From positions 1 through 64,000 of the forward strand of contig NZ_BSRQ01000015.1 in NCBI RefSeq assembly GCF_030268685.1: 64,000 bases of DNA, read 5' to 3'. A program made the translations under genes and the position numbers. This document shows, in pieces, positions 1-7,234 of the stretch. The notes under the pieces are model-generated. The model ran no database searches, was not told the DNA's origin, and saw only the letters and a list, made by a program, of their open reading frames with translations. Every line of letters begins with the position of its first letter. The first letter of the stretch is position 1. The stretch comes from Microtetraspora sp. NBRC 13810 (GTDB taxonomy: Bacteria > Actinomycetota > Actinomycetes > Streptosporangiales > Streptosporangiaceae).

Positions 1-1
1 C

Positions 2-100
2 AACCGCCTGGTCGGCATCCTCCACGGCTGCCTCAAAACACATACCCCCTACGACCAGGCAACCGCCTGGTCACACCGGCAACACGACCTCGCCGCTTGA
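2..100 (+). pseudogene. C-terminal end of an IS110-like transposase (partial, runs off the left edge)
   Basis: Only the last 32 codons are in the window, ending in TGA at 98-100. The tail NRLVGILHGCLKTHTPYD followed by an AW..R pattern resembles the C-terminal end of actinobacterial IS110-family transposases, which act by a DEDD transposase without long inverted repeats. The catalytic part lies outside the window, so intactness cannot be judged. It fits the general setting, a region of degraded mobile DNA. The family call rests on a short tail and could be wrong. Confidence 0.45.
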
Positions 101-188
101 CATTCCGGCTCCAGGGATGTCTGACCCTGAGAGTCCGATCACGGGCGGCCCGTCGGCGACGAGGCCCTCAGGCCGCCCTCTGTCACAG

Positions 189-728
189 TCAGGCGGTGCG
201 CAACCGGCGGAGCAGGCCGATCTCGCCGGCGTTCTTCATCAGCTCGATGTTCACCCAGGCCAGCACCTGCCCCAGCGGCAGGTCCCCGCCGGCGAACCAG
301 CCGCTGCGCGCGGTGGAGCCGAGATCGTCCTCGGTCAGTGAATCCAGCGCCTCGGCCCAGCGATCACGACACGCCGTCAGCCAAGCGACCCCGGCCTCCG
401 CGCTGCCCGGCCACGGTGTCACCGCCGCGCTCGCGGTGAAGTCGAGGGTCTTCCCCGAAGCGTACGCGTCGCCGAAGGTGTGGCTGTAGGCGTGGTCCCA
501 CCAGAAGCCGACGTGCCACATCACCCAGCCGACGCTCGTCATCGGGACCGGATCGGGCTCCGGCATGGCCCAGTCGGCGGCCCAGGAACCGTCAGATTGC
601 GGGCGCACCGACCAGGAGCCGGGGGCCGGCTCCCACACACACTCCTCATCGGTCAGTTTCTCAAGGTTGAGCGCCGTCAGCGACCAGGACACGTCGAGCT
701 GCCAGCGCAAGAGGGGAATCGCGTTCAC
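189..728 (-). CDS. DinB superfamily protein
   Basis: This 179-residue protein has the four-helix-bundle pattern of the DinB/YfiT superfamily. It starts with a WQLDVSWSL helix, has a central MWHVGFWWDHAY segment carrying the usual metal-ligand histidines, and ends in a helix ELMKNAGEIGLLRRLR. In many relatives the last helix has a histidine pair; here it reads KN, a variant also seen in actinobacterial members. Such proteins are putative thiol- or mycothiol-dependent transferases, but no substrate can be read from the sequence. It appears complete and stands alone among fragments of other genes. Confidence 0.75.
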   Translation of the reverse strand: MNAIPLLRWQLDVSWSLTALNLEKLTDEECVWEPAPGSWSVRPQSDGSWAADWAMPEPDPVPMTSVGWVMWHVGFWWDHAYSHTFGDAYASGKTLDFTASAAVTPWPGSAEAGVAWLTACRDRWAEALDSLTEDDLGSTARSGWFAGGDLPLGQVLAWVNIELMKNAGEIGLLRRLRTA

Positions 729-920
729 CGGGACAACCTACGGCCCGGCCCTGATGATCCACTAATGGTTTTATCCGCGCCCGCCGACGCGGACGCGCGG
801 ATCCTCGTCGGCCCCGGGCCCGGCGCGGTGCACCTCGCCGAGGGCGCTCCGAGGCGTGGGCGCGGGCGACCGCGCCGATCGTCGGCCGGGCCAAATTAAT
901 GCAGTCGACTCCAAATATAG

Positions 921-1232
921 AGCGCCCGTGCTGACGACCTCCGCGTCATCACCTCTGCCGCCACCCTCGTCGAGATGGTCCACCCTCACGTCAACCGGCC
1001 GGCTCTGGAGTGGACGCTGTCCCGCCTTACCATCGAGCCGGTCACCGAACCGATCGCCCGCCACGCCGCCACACTCTTGTCCAACGCCGGCTTGCACGGG
1101 CACAAGTACGCCATCGATGCCCTGCTCAGCGCCACCGCCCTCGCTGCCCCTGGCCCCGTCACGGTCCTCACCTCCGACCCCGAGGACCTCGCCGCACTGT
1201 GCGGTGTACGCGTTACTGTCATCAAGGTTTGA
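921..1232 (+). pseudogene. PIN-domain toxin fragment, N-terminus missing
   Basis: The frame is open from just after a TAG at 918 and ends in TGA at 1230-1232. It reads SAATLVEMVHP, then a helical stretch, then HKYAIDALLSATAL and VLTSDPEDLAAL, which match the second half of VapC-type PIN ribonucleases, including the acidic residues of the active site (YAIDA, TSDPEDL). The N-terminal beta strand with the first catalytic Asp is absent and no start codon or partner antitoxin is visible. I read it as a remnant of a toxin gene truncated by rearrangement. Confidence 0.6.
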
Positions 1233-1263
1233 GCTATGCCCCATGGTTCTGACAGGGTGATCA

Positions 1264-1593
1264 TGACCCTATCGCCGATCGCCACGATCGCGGTTTGCAG
1301 GCCGCAGGCATCGCTCACTCGAATTGCGGACCCGTTGGCGACAGCGCCGGTACCTTTGGCCGCCGAGTAACGGAGGTTGAAGAACGGCAGGTCGATCACC
1401 CCGAGTGTGGGTGTGTCCTTGTCGACCAGCCCCAGAGAGACGCCGCAGAGCGGGATGCCGTGCAGGAAGTTGGCAGTTCCGTCCACAGGGTCCAGTACCC
1501 ATGTCAGGCCGTCGCCCATACGGCTGACGCCTTTCTCCTCGCCGAGGAATCCGATCTCTGGCGTCTCGCGTGACAGGAACTCCCGTACGGCGT
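1264..1593 (-). pseudogene. Inositol monophosphatase family fragment, both ends missing
   Basis: Read on the minus strand, the segment contains the metal-binding core of the inositol monophosphatase superfamily: IGFLGEEKG (motif with Glu) and WVLDPVDGTANFLHG (the DPxDGT motif), followed by PLCGVSLGLVD and GVIDLPFF. The N-terminal part is lost where integrase sequence begins at about 1594, and the C-terminal third, with the WD motif, is lost at about 1264. It cannot encode a working enzyme. Sharp family boundaries on both sides show that it was trapped between recombination breakpoints. Confidence 0.7.
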
Positions 1594-1855
1594 GAGATGG
1601 CGGGCCGACCTTCTCGGCAAGGGCGTGTCACCGGGCATGATCGCGAAGGCTTACCGCCTGCTGAGGGCTGTGCTCATGACCGCTGTGGAGGACGACGGGA
1701 TCATCCCGCGCAACCCATGCCGGATCCGCGGTGCACACGCTGAGCATGCCGAAGAACGTCCAGTGCTGACCGTGCCTCAGGTCTTCGAACTGGCGGACCG
1801 CCTCGGCCGTCGTCCTTTCGGCAACGTGCGCAAGGTCAAGGACGCCCGGCGGTGA
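1594..1855 (+). pseudogene. Tyrosine integrase fragment (middle part), left piece of a broken integrase
   Basis: The translated piece (WRADLLGKGVSPGMIAKAYRLL onward, through NPCRIRG and RPVLTVPQVFELADR to GNVRKVKD) is closely similar to residues about 120-200 of the AICE-2 integrase at 28643-29964. Homology begins at about 1594 and stops exactly after GTCAAGGAC at 1835-1843, after which the frame runs into a stop at 1853-1855. The N-terminal domain is missing. The right piece of the same gene is at 4617-4851. This is the oldest integrase remnant in the window. Confidence 0.8.
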
Positions 1856-2036
1856 TCGGCGGTTCGCGACTTGGGCGTGAATATGAGCGGTCGTAAGGGA
1901 CTATTCGCCGCAGGCGCGCCCAGAAGTCCGCTGCGGAGCCGATGGAACGCCGAGGCGCTGGATCGCGTCGCGGGGCAACCTTCTCGCGCCCCGGCGGCGT
2001 AGGACGGGTGACTGTCGTTTTGAGGGAGGCCGGTGA

Positions 2037-2540
2037 ATGGCGGATCGGTCGGAGTACGACGCGTTCGTTGCGGCGGTGTGGCAACGGTTGCTCCGTACCG
2101 CCTACCTGCTGACCAGGGACTGGGCGGTGGCCGAGGACTTGGTGCAGACGGCGCTGATGAAGGCGTGGCTGGCTTGGCCGCGCTTGGGGAACGAACGCGA
2201 GGCGTACGTCCGCAAAATCATCGTCAATGTGCACGTGTCGTGGTGGCGGCGGCGCTGGAGACAGGTGGAGGTCACGACCGGATCGCCGCCTGACCGAACA
2301 CAGGCGGCCGACGACATGGGACAGGCCGATGAGCGCGAATTCGTCTGGCAGGCGCTTGGACGGCTGCCCGCCCGGCAGCGAGCTGTGGTGGTGCTGCGGT
2401 TCTTCGAGGACATGACTGAGGCCCAGGCCGCCGAGACGCTGGGGTGCAGCGTGGGGACGGTCAAAAGCCAGACCAGTAAGGCGCTGGCCAAACTGCGGGT
2501 CGACGACTCGTTCGCGTCCACGTTCGTGAGAAGGGGGTAA
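2037..2540 (+). CDS. SigE-family RNA polymerase sigma factor
   Basis: The 167-residue protein shows sigma region 2 near the N-terminus (LLRTAYLLTRDWAVAEDLVQTAL) and region 4 near the C-terminus (LPARQRAVVVLRFFEDMTEAQAAETLGCSVGTVKSQTSKAL), the layout of the small actinobacterial SigE/ECF41-like group. The ATG at 2037 follows GGGAGGCCG. The next gene starts 6 bases after its stop, so the two are co-transcribed, and that gene encodes a single-pass membrane protein that may act as its anti-sigma factor. A module of the same design occurs at 53769-55351. Its location inside a broken integrase points to acquisition. Confidence 0.88.
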   Translation: MADRSEYDAFVAAVWQRLLRTAYLLTRDWAVAEDLVQTALMKAWLAWPRLGNEREAYVRKIIVNVHVSWWRRRWRQVEVTTGSPPDRTQAADDMGQADEREFVWQALGRLPARQRAVVVLRFFEDMTEAQAAETLGCSVGTVKSQTSKALAKLRVDDSFASTFVRRG

Positions 2541-2545
2541 GCCTT

Positions 2546-3589
2546 ATGCCCATCAACCGGCGAGATCTCCATGACCTTCTGGAGGAGCGCAGCCGTCCGG
2601 CGGTCGAGCGCCCGATCCCGTGGGAGTCGCTGCGGACACGGGTGCGTGGCGTCCGGCGCCGCCGTTTCACCGCCGTCACCGCCGTCGCCGTCGCAGGCTT
2701 CGCAGCTGTGGCGGTCGTGGCGTCGGGGAGCCTGCTGAACCTGCGCGGGCCTTACGAAGACGGCCAGATCATCGCGTCCGTCGCCGGCCAGATCCCGGCT
2801 CAGTTCCAGGAGGCGGACGGGACGGTCTACCGCAGGGTCGCCACGGCGACGCTCGATGCCCCCCGCAAGAAGTCGGTGACGTTCGACGTGGAGGTGCGAG
2901 GCAAGCCTCTGGCGGTCCTGGCGGACTGCCCTACGGAGTCCATGTTCATGATGCCGCACGTCACCGTACGGGTGCCGGGCGTATCCAAGGTGTTCACCCT
3001 GTCGCCCGGACCCTCCCTGTCGACCGGATGCCAGGGCAACAGGCCGGTCGATGTGATGCCGCTCCCGGCCGGGACGCGCCGGGCGACGTTCACCGTCGAA
3101 GCACCCAAGGGGTTCGAGAACGTCGCTCCGCACGAGCGCCTGGAGAGATGGCGGTTCGGCGTCTACGAGTGGACGCCTCCTGCCACGATGAAGGCCGCGT
3201 CGCCACCGGCCGAGCCGCCCGCGGCTTTCGGGGGGCGGCCACCCGAGTTCAACCTGATCACGAAGAAGAGCGACACCTGGCCGGCTGCCCGCGAAGTGAC
3301 GATCATCGTGCCGAACAGGGGCCGGTCGCTGGCCTTCGTGGTGTACTGCGGAGGCGACATCGCGGGCCGCCTTATCCCGGAGCTCCGAGTGAACGGCCGC
3401 CTGATCAAGGGCCCCCTCGACTGCCCCGCCGCGTTCACCAACCGAGGGGGCGGCTACACGGACTTGGGCGGGCCGAAGCCGCGTAACCAGAAGACGGTGA
3501 CCATTCAAATCCGGCTAGTAGCGAAGATATCTGAATATCGGCAGCGGCCGGGGACGCTGACGGTAGCCGTCTACGAGAAGTCCGGGTGA
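2546..3589 (+). CDS. Single-pass membrane protein paired with the SigE-family sigma factor
   Basis: The 347-residue product has a short cytoplasmic N-terminus (INRRDLHDLLEERSRP..ESLRTRVRGVRRRRF), one transmembrane helix at about residues 41-60 (AVTAVAVAGFAAVAVVASGS), and a large outside portion with no family I recognise. The outside portion contains few cysteines and several beta-rich segments, such as VTFDVEVRGKPLAVLADC and the similar VTIIVPNRGRSLAFVVYC, which suggests two related beta-sandwich units. Position and topology fit a regulator of the upstream sigma factor, but no zinc-type anti-sigma motif is present. Function is inferred from context only. Confidence 0.75.
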   Translation: MPINRRDLHDLLEERSRPAVERPIPWESLRTRVRGVRRRRFTAVTAVAVAGFAAVAVVASGSLLNLRGPYEDGQIIASVAGQIPAQFQEADGTVYRRVATATLDAPRKKSVTFDVEVRGKPLAVLADCPTESMFMMPHVTVRVPGVSKVFTLSPGPSLSTGCQGNRPVDVMPLPAGTRRATFTVEAPKGFENVAPHERLERWRFGVYEWTPPATMKAASPPAEPPAAFGGRPPEFNLITKKSDTWPAAREVTIIVPNRGRSLAFVVYCGGDIAGRLIPELRVNGRLIKGPLDCPAAFTNRGGGYTDLGGPKPRNQKTVTIQIRLVAKISEYRQRPGTLTVAVYEKSG

Positions 3590-3670
3590 GCTCCGACCTG
3601 GCGAGGCGGCAGCAGCGCGGGCACGACCGCGAGTCCGGAAGGCGGCGATGCGGCCCGGGGCGAGGAAGCG

Positions 3671-3801
3671 GGCCTTGGTCTGCTCGGCTTGTCCCGGGGC
3701 GATGGTGGGCGGGATGATCAGGCATCCACCCCAGCCACCTACGGACCCAGACAGCCGACGCGGCGATCATCCCGGAGCCGGAGAGCCCCCGCCGGAGGCA
3801 T
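3671..3801 (+). repeat. Repeat A, partial copy (right part only)
   Basis: The segment matches the right part of the repeats at 8290-8520 and 19125-19352, from GGCCTTGGTCTGCTCGGC through CGGGATGATCAGGC to GATCATCCCGGAG and GCCCCCGCCGGAGGCAT. The left arm of the outer stem and the 5' arm of the inner hairpin are missing. It ends 31 bases from the stop codon of the cargo gene at 3833-4453, which reads towards it. In the two full copies the cargo gene instead reads away from repeat A. Confidence 0.75.
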
Positions 3802-3832
3802 GGGTCTGAGGGTCACGTCCGGTCGGCTGCGT

Positions 3833-4453
3833 TCACTCCTCATTCCAGTTGTCGAGGATGATGACGGGTGCCTCTTCTACATCCAGCCATTCGCTTTCAA
3901 GGCGCATGCCGGTGGATGCCTCGATCAAGGCGAATGCCGCGCTGAGCTTGCCGCGGTAGTCCTCCGGGTGGAGGCTGTCGAGCATAGGCAGGAAATCGGC
4001 CAGGATGTTGGGGTCGCCCTCCTGGATGCGGTGCTCGGCGAAGATGAAGTAGCCCATCCTTGCCTTGATCTCGCCGTTGGCCGCGTAGAGGACCGTGTAT
4101 CCCCCGAAGGTGTGCCAGGTCGTCATCCATACCCGTGACGACTTGCTGAGTTCGACGAGGATGTGATCGGGTGTGGCGTAGCCGTAGCTGAACTCCAGAA
4201 AGCCGTAGGTTCCTTCGCCCTTGAAGGCGAAGAGCACCGGCTGATCCTCCGTATAGGCCCTCTCCGTGGGATATTCCATGGTGCGTTGTTGGGGCTCGCG
4301 GCCTCCGTTCAGCCGCAGCAGGAGGTCGTCCACGGTGATCTCTTCGTCCAGTGGTTGCACAACGGTCCAGCAGAGCGCGTCCTCTAACCACTGGTGCCGG
4401 TCGAAGAGATTGCGGTAGTGATCGATCACGGTGCTGATTGTCGCGGAAGACAC
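3833..4453 (-). CDS. DUF6461-like cargo protein of unknown function
   Basis: The protein has about 206 residues from a GTG at 4453. The N-terminal part (LFDRHQWLEDALCWTVVQPL, then a short VDDLLLRLNGG segment) and the middle (TYGFLEFSYGYATPDHILVELS) resemble DUF6461 proteins, which are common in actinomycete variable regions and are often suspected to be immunity or cargo proteins. No catalytic motif is visible. The start is uncertain because no clear ribosome-binding site is seen, and repeat B sequence begins about 30 bases upstream. The gene is flanked by repeat A (3671-3801) and repeat B (4480-4616). Confidence 0.6.
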   Translation of the reverse strand: MSSATISTVIDHYRNLFDRHQWLEDALCWTVVQPLDEEITVDDLLLRLNGGREPQQRTMEYPTERAYTEDQPVLFAFKGEGTYGFLEFSYGYATPDHILVELSKSSRVWMTTWHTFGGYTVLYAANGEIKARMGYFIFAEHRIQEGDPNILADFLPMLDSLHPEDYRGKLSAAFALIEASTGMRLESEWLDVEEAPVIILDNWNEE

Positions 4454-4479
4454 CAGGCGGCGGCGTGGCAACCGTGCTC

Positions 4480-4616
4480 GGAGCGTTCGGTCGGTGCGGC
4501 GGGGCCGGCGCGCGGTGCCTGGCCCGGTGTCCCGCCGCCGTCCGGGACCGGCCACCAGGCCGCACGCCCGGACGGCGGGCGGGCGGAGGGCCGGGGGTGC
4601 GGCGCCGCGCCGCCGC
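4480..4616 (+). repeat. Repeat B, copy next to the broken integrase
   Basis: The core GGGACCGGCC.CCAGGCCGCA is shared with the copies at 9130-9240 and 20048-20168. It is enclosed by a 10-bp stem GCCGTCCGGG (4537-4546) / CCCGGACGGC (4567-4576). The equivalent stem at 9155-9164/9185-9194 is GCCGGCCGGG/CCCGGCCGGC, so one base pair has changed on both sides. The copy is more diverged outside this core. Its right end directly meets integrase sequence at 4617. Confidence 0.7.
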
Positions 4617-4851
4617 CATGGGCCTGCCCGGTCTCCACCTCCATGATCTACGTCACACGGGCAACATGTTCGCCGCCGAGTCCGGTGCCGGGCTCAAGGA
4701 CCTGATGGCCAGGATGGGTCACGACAACGTGAGGGCCGCGATGATCTACCAGCATGCCGTACGTGGTGCCGACGAGGTGATCACCGATGCGATCAACAGG
4801 CGGCTCGAAACGCGGGACGACGGCCAGCAGGACGAGGCGCCCACCGGATGA
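4617..4851 (+). pseudogene. Tyrosine integrase fragment (catalytic C-terminus), right piece of the broken integrase
   Basis: The piece encodes GLPGLHLHDLRHTGNMFAAES.. with HDLRHTG, MGHDN and MIYQHAVRGAD, which are the box II Arg, His and nucleophile Tyr region of a tyrosine recombinase. It is almost identical to the end of the AICE-2 integrase (29725 onward). It lacks the first catalytic Arg and everything before it. An ATG exists at 4618, but this fragment cannot catalyse recombination on its own. Arm repeats and an att core follow at 4861-4997 exactly as behind the other two integrases. Confidence 0.85.
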
Positions 4852-4860
4852 TCCCGAAGC

Positions 4861-4882
4861 TAATGGCCCGCTAATGGCCCGA
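4861..4882 (+). repeat. Integrase arm-type repeats, int side of the oldest element
   Basis: Two tandem 11-bp units, TAATGGCCCGC and TAATGGCCCGA, lie 9 bases after the integrase fragment stop. The equivalent place behind the AICE-2 integrase has TAATGGCACGC twice (29974-29995). Their fixed place between integrase and att core suggests that they are arm binding sites. Confidence 0.6.
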
Positions 4883-4909
4883 GAAGATCGAACAGCCCCA
4901 ACAAAGATC

Positions 4910-4947
4910 AAGGCCCGGGTCGGGAAAGCATCCCTGACCTGGGCCTT
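4910..4947. terminator. Hairpin flanking the att core (terminator-like)
   Basis: An imperfect inverted repeat pairs AAGGCCCGGGTC with GACCTGGGCCTT around a short interior. The same element sits beside the other att cores at 17928-17965 and 30023-30060, and a diverged one is at 6148-6184. It lies between the integrase end and the tRNA-derived core and can serve transcription from either side. Confidence 0.6.
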
Positions 4948-4952
4948 GGTGT

Positions 4953-4997
4953 GTGGAGCGGGTGACGGGAATCGAACCCGCGCTGTCAGCTTGGGAA
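4953..4997 (-). other. att core 1 (3' half of tRNA-Gly), left boundary of AICE-1
   Basis: The 45 bases are identical to 17971-18015 and 30066-30110. They comprise the 3' half of the tRNA-Gly gene from the anticodon loop to the acceptor end plus four bases beyond it. After 4997 the tRNA sequence is not continued, so this is an attachment-site duplicate and not a tRNA gene. Confidence 0.9.
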
Positions 4998-5082
4998 TCG
5001 TATGGATCACGCCTCGTAGGACGGCTGACCTGCGCTTCGGACCGGTTGTGGGTGACCGTGGCTGACCCCTTGTTACCGGGGT

Positions 5083-5104
5083 TAATGGCACGCTAATGGC
5101 ACGA
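5083..5104 (+). repeat. Arm-type repeats, right of att core 1
   Basis: Tandem TAATGGCACGC and TAATGGCACGA begin 85 bases after core 1. The same pair begins 85 bases after core 2 (18101-18122), and a third copy is at 7766-7787. The conserved sequence and spacing support a role in integrase or excisionase binding. Confidence 0.6.
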
Positions 5105-5121
5105 CGATCAAGTTCGTGGCC

Positions 5122-5394
5122 TCAGTCGTTGTCACCATGAAGGCCTGATGACACGAGCAGCTGTCCCACGCGGTGCCTCACCTGTGACGGCGTACTTGAA
5201 GAAGCCTCAAGGTCATGCTCGGTCCCGTTGTTGATCCGCTTGGCGACCTTGTTGTGCGGGTAACCTCGAAGTCCCTCAGGGCTCTCCACCGCGGCGACGT
5301 TCTCGGTGGTGCAGTACACCCGCATCCAGTCGCTATATAGAGGCGGCGTCTCAGTCGTCTTCCTTGGCGGCTTCTGTGCGAAGTCGAGCAGCAT
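5122..5394 (-). CDS. Small hypothetical protein
   Basis: A 90-residue frame starts at an ATG at 5394 (MLLDFAQKPPRKTTETPP) and stops at 5122. The composition is polar and plausible for a protein (YSDWMRVYCTTENVAAVESP, YPHNKVAKRINNGTEHDLE), unlike the Arg/Pro-rich shadow frames usual in this DNA. It is divergent from the gene at 5410, 15 bases away. No domain is recognised, no strong ribosome-binding site is visible, and it may be the remaining tail of a longer protein. Confidence 0.4.
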   Translation of the reverse strand: MLLDFAQKPPRKTTETPPLYSDWMRVYCTTENVAAVESPEGLRGYPHNKVAKRINNGTEHDLEASSSTPSQVRHRVGQLLVSSGLHGDND

Positions 5395-5409
5395 GGTTGG
5401 ATAACCGGC

Positions 5410-6147
5410 ATGACGGATTGGTCCCGGCTTACACATGCCCATGGCTCCGCGGAGAACGTTCCCGAACTGCTCGATCAGCTCGTACCGGATTCCCGCGCCG
5501 CAGTGTGGGACGAGCTGTGGTCGTGCATCTGCCACCAGATGACCGTCTACCCGGCGAGCTTCGCCGCGCTTCCACGTCTGGCCGAGATCGCCCGAAGTTG
5601 GGCCCCTGCCGACCGCACGATGATCCTCTCCCTGTGTGGCTCGATCGTGGCCGGGGCGAGACAGCCACACGGAGCCGGGGACGTGCGCATGATCCATGCT
5701 GCGGAGATCGAGGAACTGCTGCGCTTGACCAATGAGACCATGCATGCCGCGATCGACGAGGACTCGTTCATCTACATGCTGCAGGCGGTGCTTGCCTTCG
5801 AGGACGTGCCGGTGTGGGACGAAATGCTGGAGCAGTTGCTGCAAGGGGAGTACGAGCTGGAGAACTGTCCCGGCTGCGGTGTCCATCTTCTCGTCGCGAT
5901 TGGTGCGGACGGCTATTTCGCTACCTCGGGTGACTACGCGATCGAGGACGACCCTGCCAAGGGCGAGCTGGCTCCCGCAGTTCCCTCCGAGCTTGACCAT
6001 GTGGCGCGCCGAATGTACGACACGGCCCAGAGTCTCGGCCGGGAGAACCTCACGACGAGACTGCTTTACCTCTTCGGAAATGCGACCTGCCCCGACTGCC
6101 GGACGACGTTCCAAGTGGCCGACCAAGTGATCAAGCAGTACAGCTAG
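5410..6147 (+). CDS. Hypothetical cargo protein with two CxxC pairs
   Basis: The 245-residue protein has a helical N-terminal half (VPELLDQLVPDSRAAVWDELWSCICHQMTVYPASFAALPRLAEI) that looks like a helical-repeat fold, and a C-terminal half with NCPGCGVHLLVAIG and TCPDCRTTF. The four cysteines in two CxxC pairs suggest a zinc site. Proteins of this kind occur singly in actinomycete variable regions, and I cannot assign a function. It lies between att core 1 and the diverged att core at 6185, with no integrase, so it is the only sizable cargo of that small segment. Confidence 0.65.
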   Translation: MTDWSRLTHAHGSAENVPELLDQLVPDSRAAVWDELWSCICHQMTVYPASFAALPRLAEIARSWAPADRTMILSLCGSIVAGARQPHGAGDVRMIHAAEIEELLRLTNETMHAAIDEDSFIYMLQAVLAFEDVPVWDEMLEQLLQGEYELENCPGCGVHLLVAIGADGYFATSGDYAIEDDPAKGELAPAVPSELDHVARRMYDTAQSLGRENLTTRLLYLFGNATCPDCRTTFQVADQVIKQYS

Positions 6148-6226
6148 GCCCCGGGTTGGGAATCATCCGTTGACCTGGGCCTTTGCGCGGGTGGCGGGGA
6201 TCGAACCCGCGCTGTCAGCTTGGGAA
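6148..6226 (-). other. Diverged att core 4 with flanking hairpin
   Basis: Positions 6185-6226 match the 45-bp att core with three substitutions near the acceptor end (GCGCGGGTGGCGGGGATCG against GAGCGGGTGACGGGAATCG). They share TGTCAGCTTGGGAA exactly. The preceding 6148-6184 is a variant of the hairpin that flanks the other cores. The tRNA sequence does not continue. Different substitutions suggest that this end came with an element adapted to another tRNA-Gly allele. Confidence 0.75.
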
Positions 6227-6329
6227 TCATCTACTGACCTTGCTGCCCTGAGCTGGGAAAACAGGAGTGCAGGTCAGGGTGGGTCGAGTCCCCGTGATTC
6301 CCCGTGAATAACCGTGGTTCCCCGCCTGT

Positions 6330-6351
6330 TCTGGCACGCATCTGGCACGGG
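6330..6351 (+). repeat. Diverged arm-type repeats
   Basis: Tandem TCTGGCACGCA and TCTGGCACGGG share TGGCACG with the TAATGGCACG units elsewhere and lie about 104 bases after the diverged core at 6226, close to the spacing at the other cores. Between core and repeats there are three ATTCCCCGTGA/GTTCCCCG-like motifs, also seen after 6996-7010. Confidence 0.45.
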
Positions 6352-6443
6352 AAACGCGCTCGTCGTCCATCCCTTGACGGCAGTCTGGTTGCGCTGCCGC
6401 TGATAGCTGATCTTGTCGGTGGCGGAGTTTATGCTTCCCGTCC

Positions 6444-6959
6444 ATGACCAGAGACGAGACTTCTGTCGTGCAGGTCAAGCAGCTGGAGGTGGAGGTGGAT
6501 TACAGCCAGGTTTATCTCGTGGATGAGGGGTGTGATACGTCCGGCCAGTTCGACGACGTGCCGGGCCACCCTGTGGGAATCATCCGAGTGGAGACAGGCA
6601 AGGCTATCTTGATCGTGGGCCCTCAGTGGGGACCGGTGGAGTTCACGGTGGCTGCCGCCGATCGGGATCCTGGTGCCGACCTCGACGGCTACGAAGACAT
6701 CGTCGAGATCAGCTACGAGTCCCCATCGGGTCGGCTTTCGCTGCAGGAGTGGGGAGGAGGGAGGACGTATCCTCTTCCTCCGCTGTCCGCCGGTCCCGGA
6801 ACATATCGTTTGCGATACCACGTCAGAGGTATGGACGAAGAAATCGCAATCGAAATAGGTGATCACTACTTCCTGCAGATCTGGCCTGAACCGCCACATT
6901 ATCCCACCGTGCTCAAATCAACGAGTTCATCCTTTCAATGTTGGCTGAACCCTGGATGA
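6444..6959 (+). CDS. Hypothetical cargo protein, beta-rich
   Basis: The 171-residue protein starts at the ATG at 6444. It is acidic and predicted mostly beta-stranded (VKQLEVEVDYSQVYLVDEG, AILIVGPQWGPVEFTVAAAD, GTYRLRYHVRGMDEEIA), without signal peptide, membrane helix or known catalytic motif. I do not recognise the family. It sits between two diverged att cores (6185-6226 and 6996-7010) and is the only gene there, so it behaves as a passenger gene. Such isolated small acidic proteins are often immunity proteins, but nothing here proves that. Confidence 0.6.
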   Translation: MTRDETSVVQVKQLEVEVDYSQVYLVDEGCDTSGQFDDVPGHPVGIIRVETGKAILIVGPQWGPVEFTVAAADRDPGADLDGYEDIVEISYESPSGRLSLQEWGGGRTYPLPPLSAGPGTYRLRYHVRGMDEEIAIEIGDHYFLQIWPEPPHYPTVLKSTSSSFQCWLNPG

Positions 6960-6995
6960 TCCAGGCAAGCTGGCGTGGAATAGAGCGATCTGCAT

Positions 6996-7010
6996 TGTCA
7001 GCTTGGGAAG
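6996..7010 (-). other. Att core remnant 5
   Basis: The 15 bases TGTCAGCTTGGGAAG match the anticodon-proximal end of the att core and one more base of the tRNA. The downstream 100 bases again contain ATTCCCCGTGAGTTCCCC-like repeats as after core 4. The rest of the core is gone. It is short, and the support comes from its context. Confidence 0.45.
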
Positions 7011-7234
7011 TCTCTAACGCACCTGGTCGCTGAGCTGGGAAGACGTTGACCTGCGGGGGAGTGCTTCGGTTACCCGTCATTCCCCGTGAGTTCCCCTTGC
7101 TCCCTCTACTGACGGGCACGGGAACATCTGCTCCTTCGTCGCCCTGATGCTCGGTGGGCTGGGACTGAGGTACGAAGTCCCGGACCGTCGATCGCCCCCA
7201 GCCCTGTAGAAAGATCAGCCACCGCCGGGCGATC

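Larger units (their letters stand above)
1844..4616. mobile_element. Segment of about 2.8 kb inserted into the broken integrase
   Basis: This block separates the two pieces of one integrase gene. Its left edge follows GTCAAGGAC (1835-1843) and its right edge precedes CATGGGCCTG (4617). It carries a SigE-family sigma gene, its membrane partner, a half copy of repeat A, a reversed cargo gene and repeat B. In the AICE-2 integrase GTCAAGGAC occurs twice (29240-29248 and 29716-29724), and the second copy is followed by ATGGGCCTG, so the block sits where those two repeats would join. No transposase is present. Whether the block arrived in one step is not known. Confidence 0.55.

Noticed and set aside
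5122-6126. A 334-codon minus-strand frame opposite the gene at 5410-6147
   Set aside because: The part over 5410-6126 is antisense shadow. Only the segment 5122-5394 has plausible protein composition and is listed separately with low confidence.
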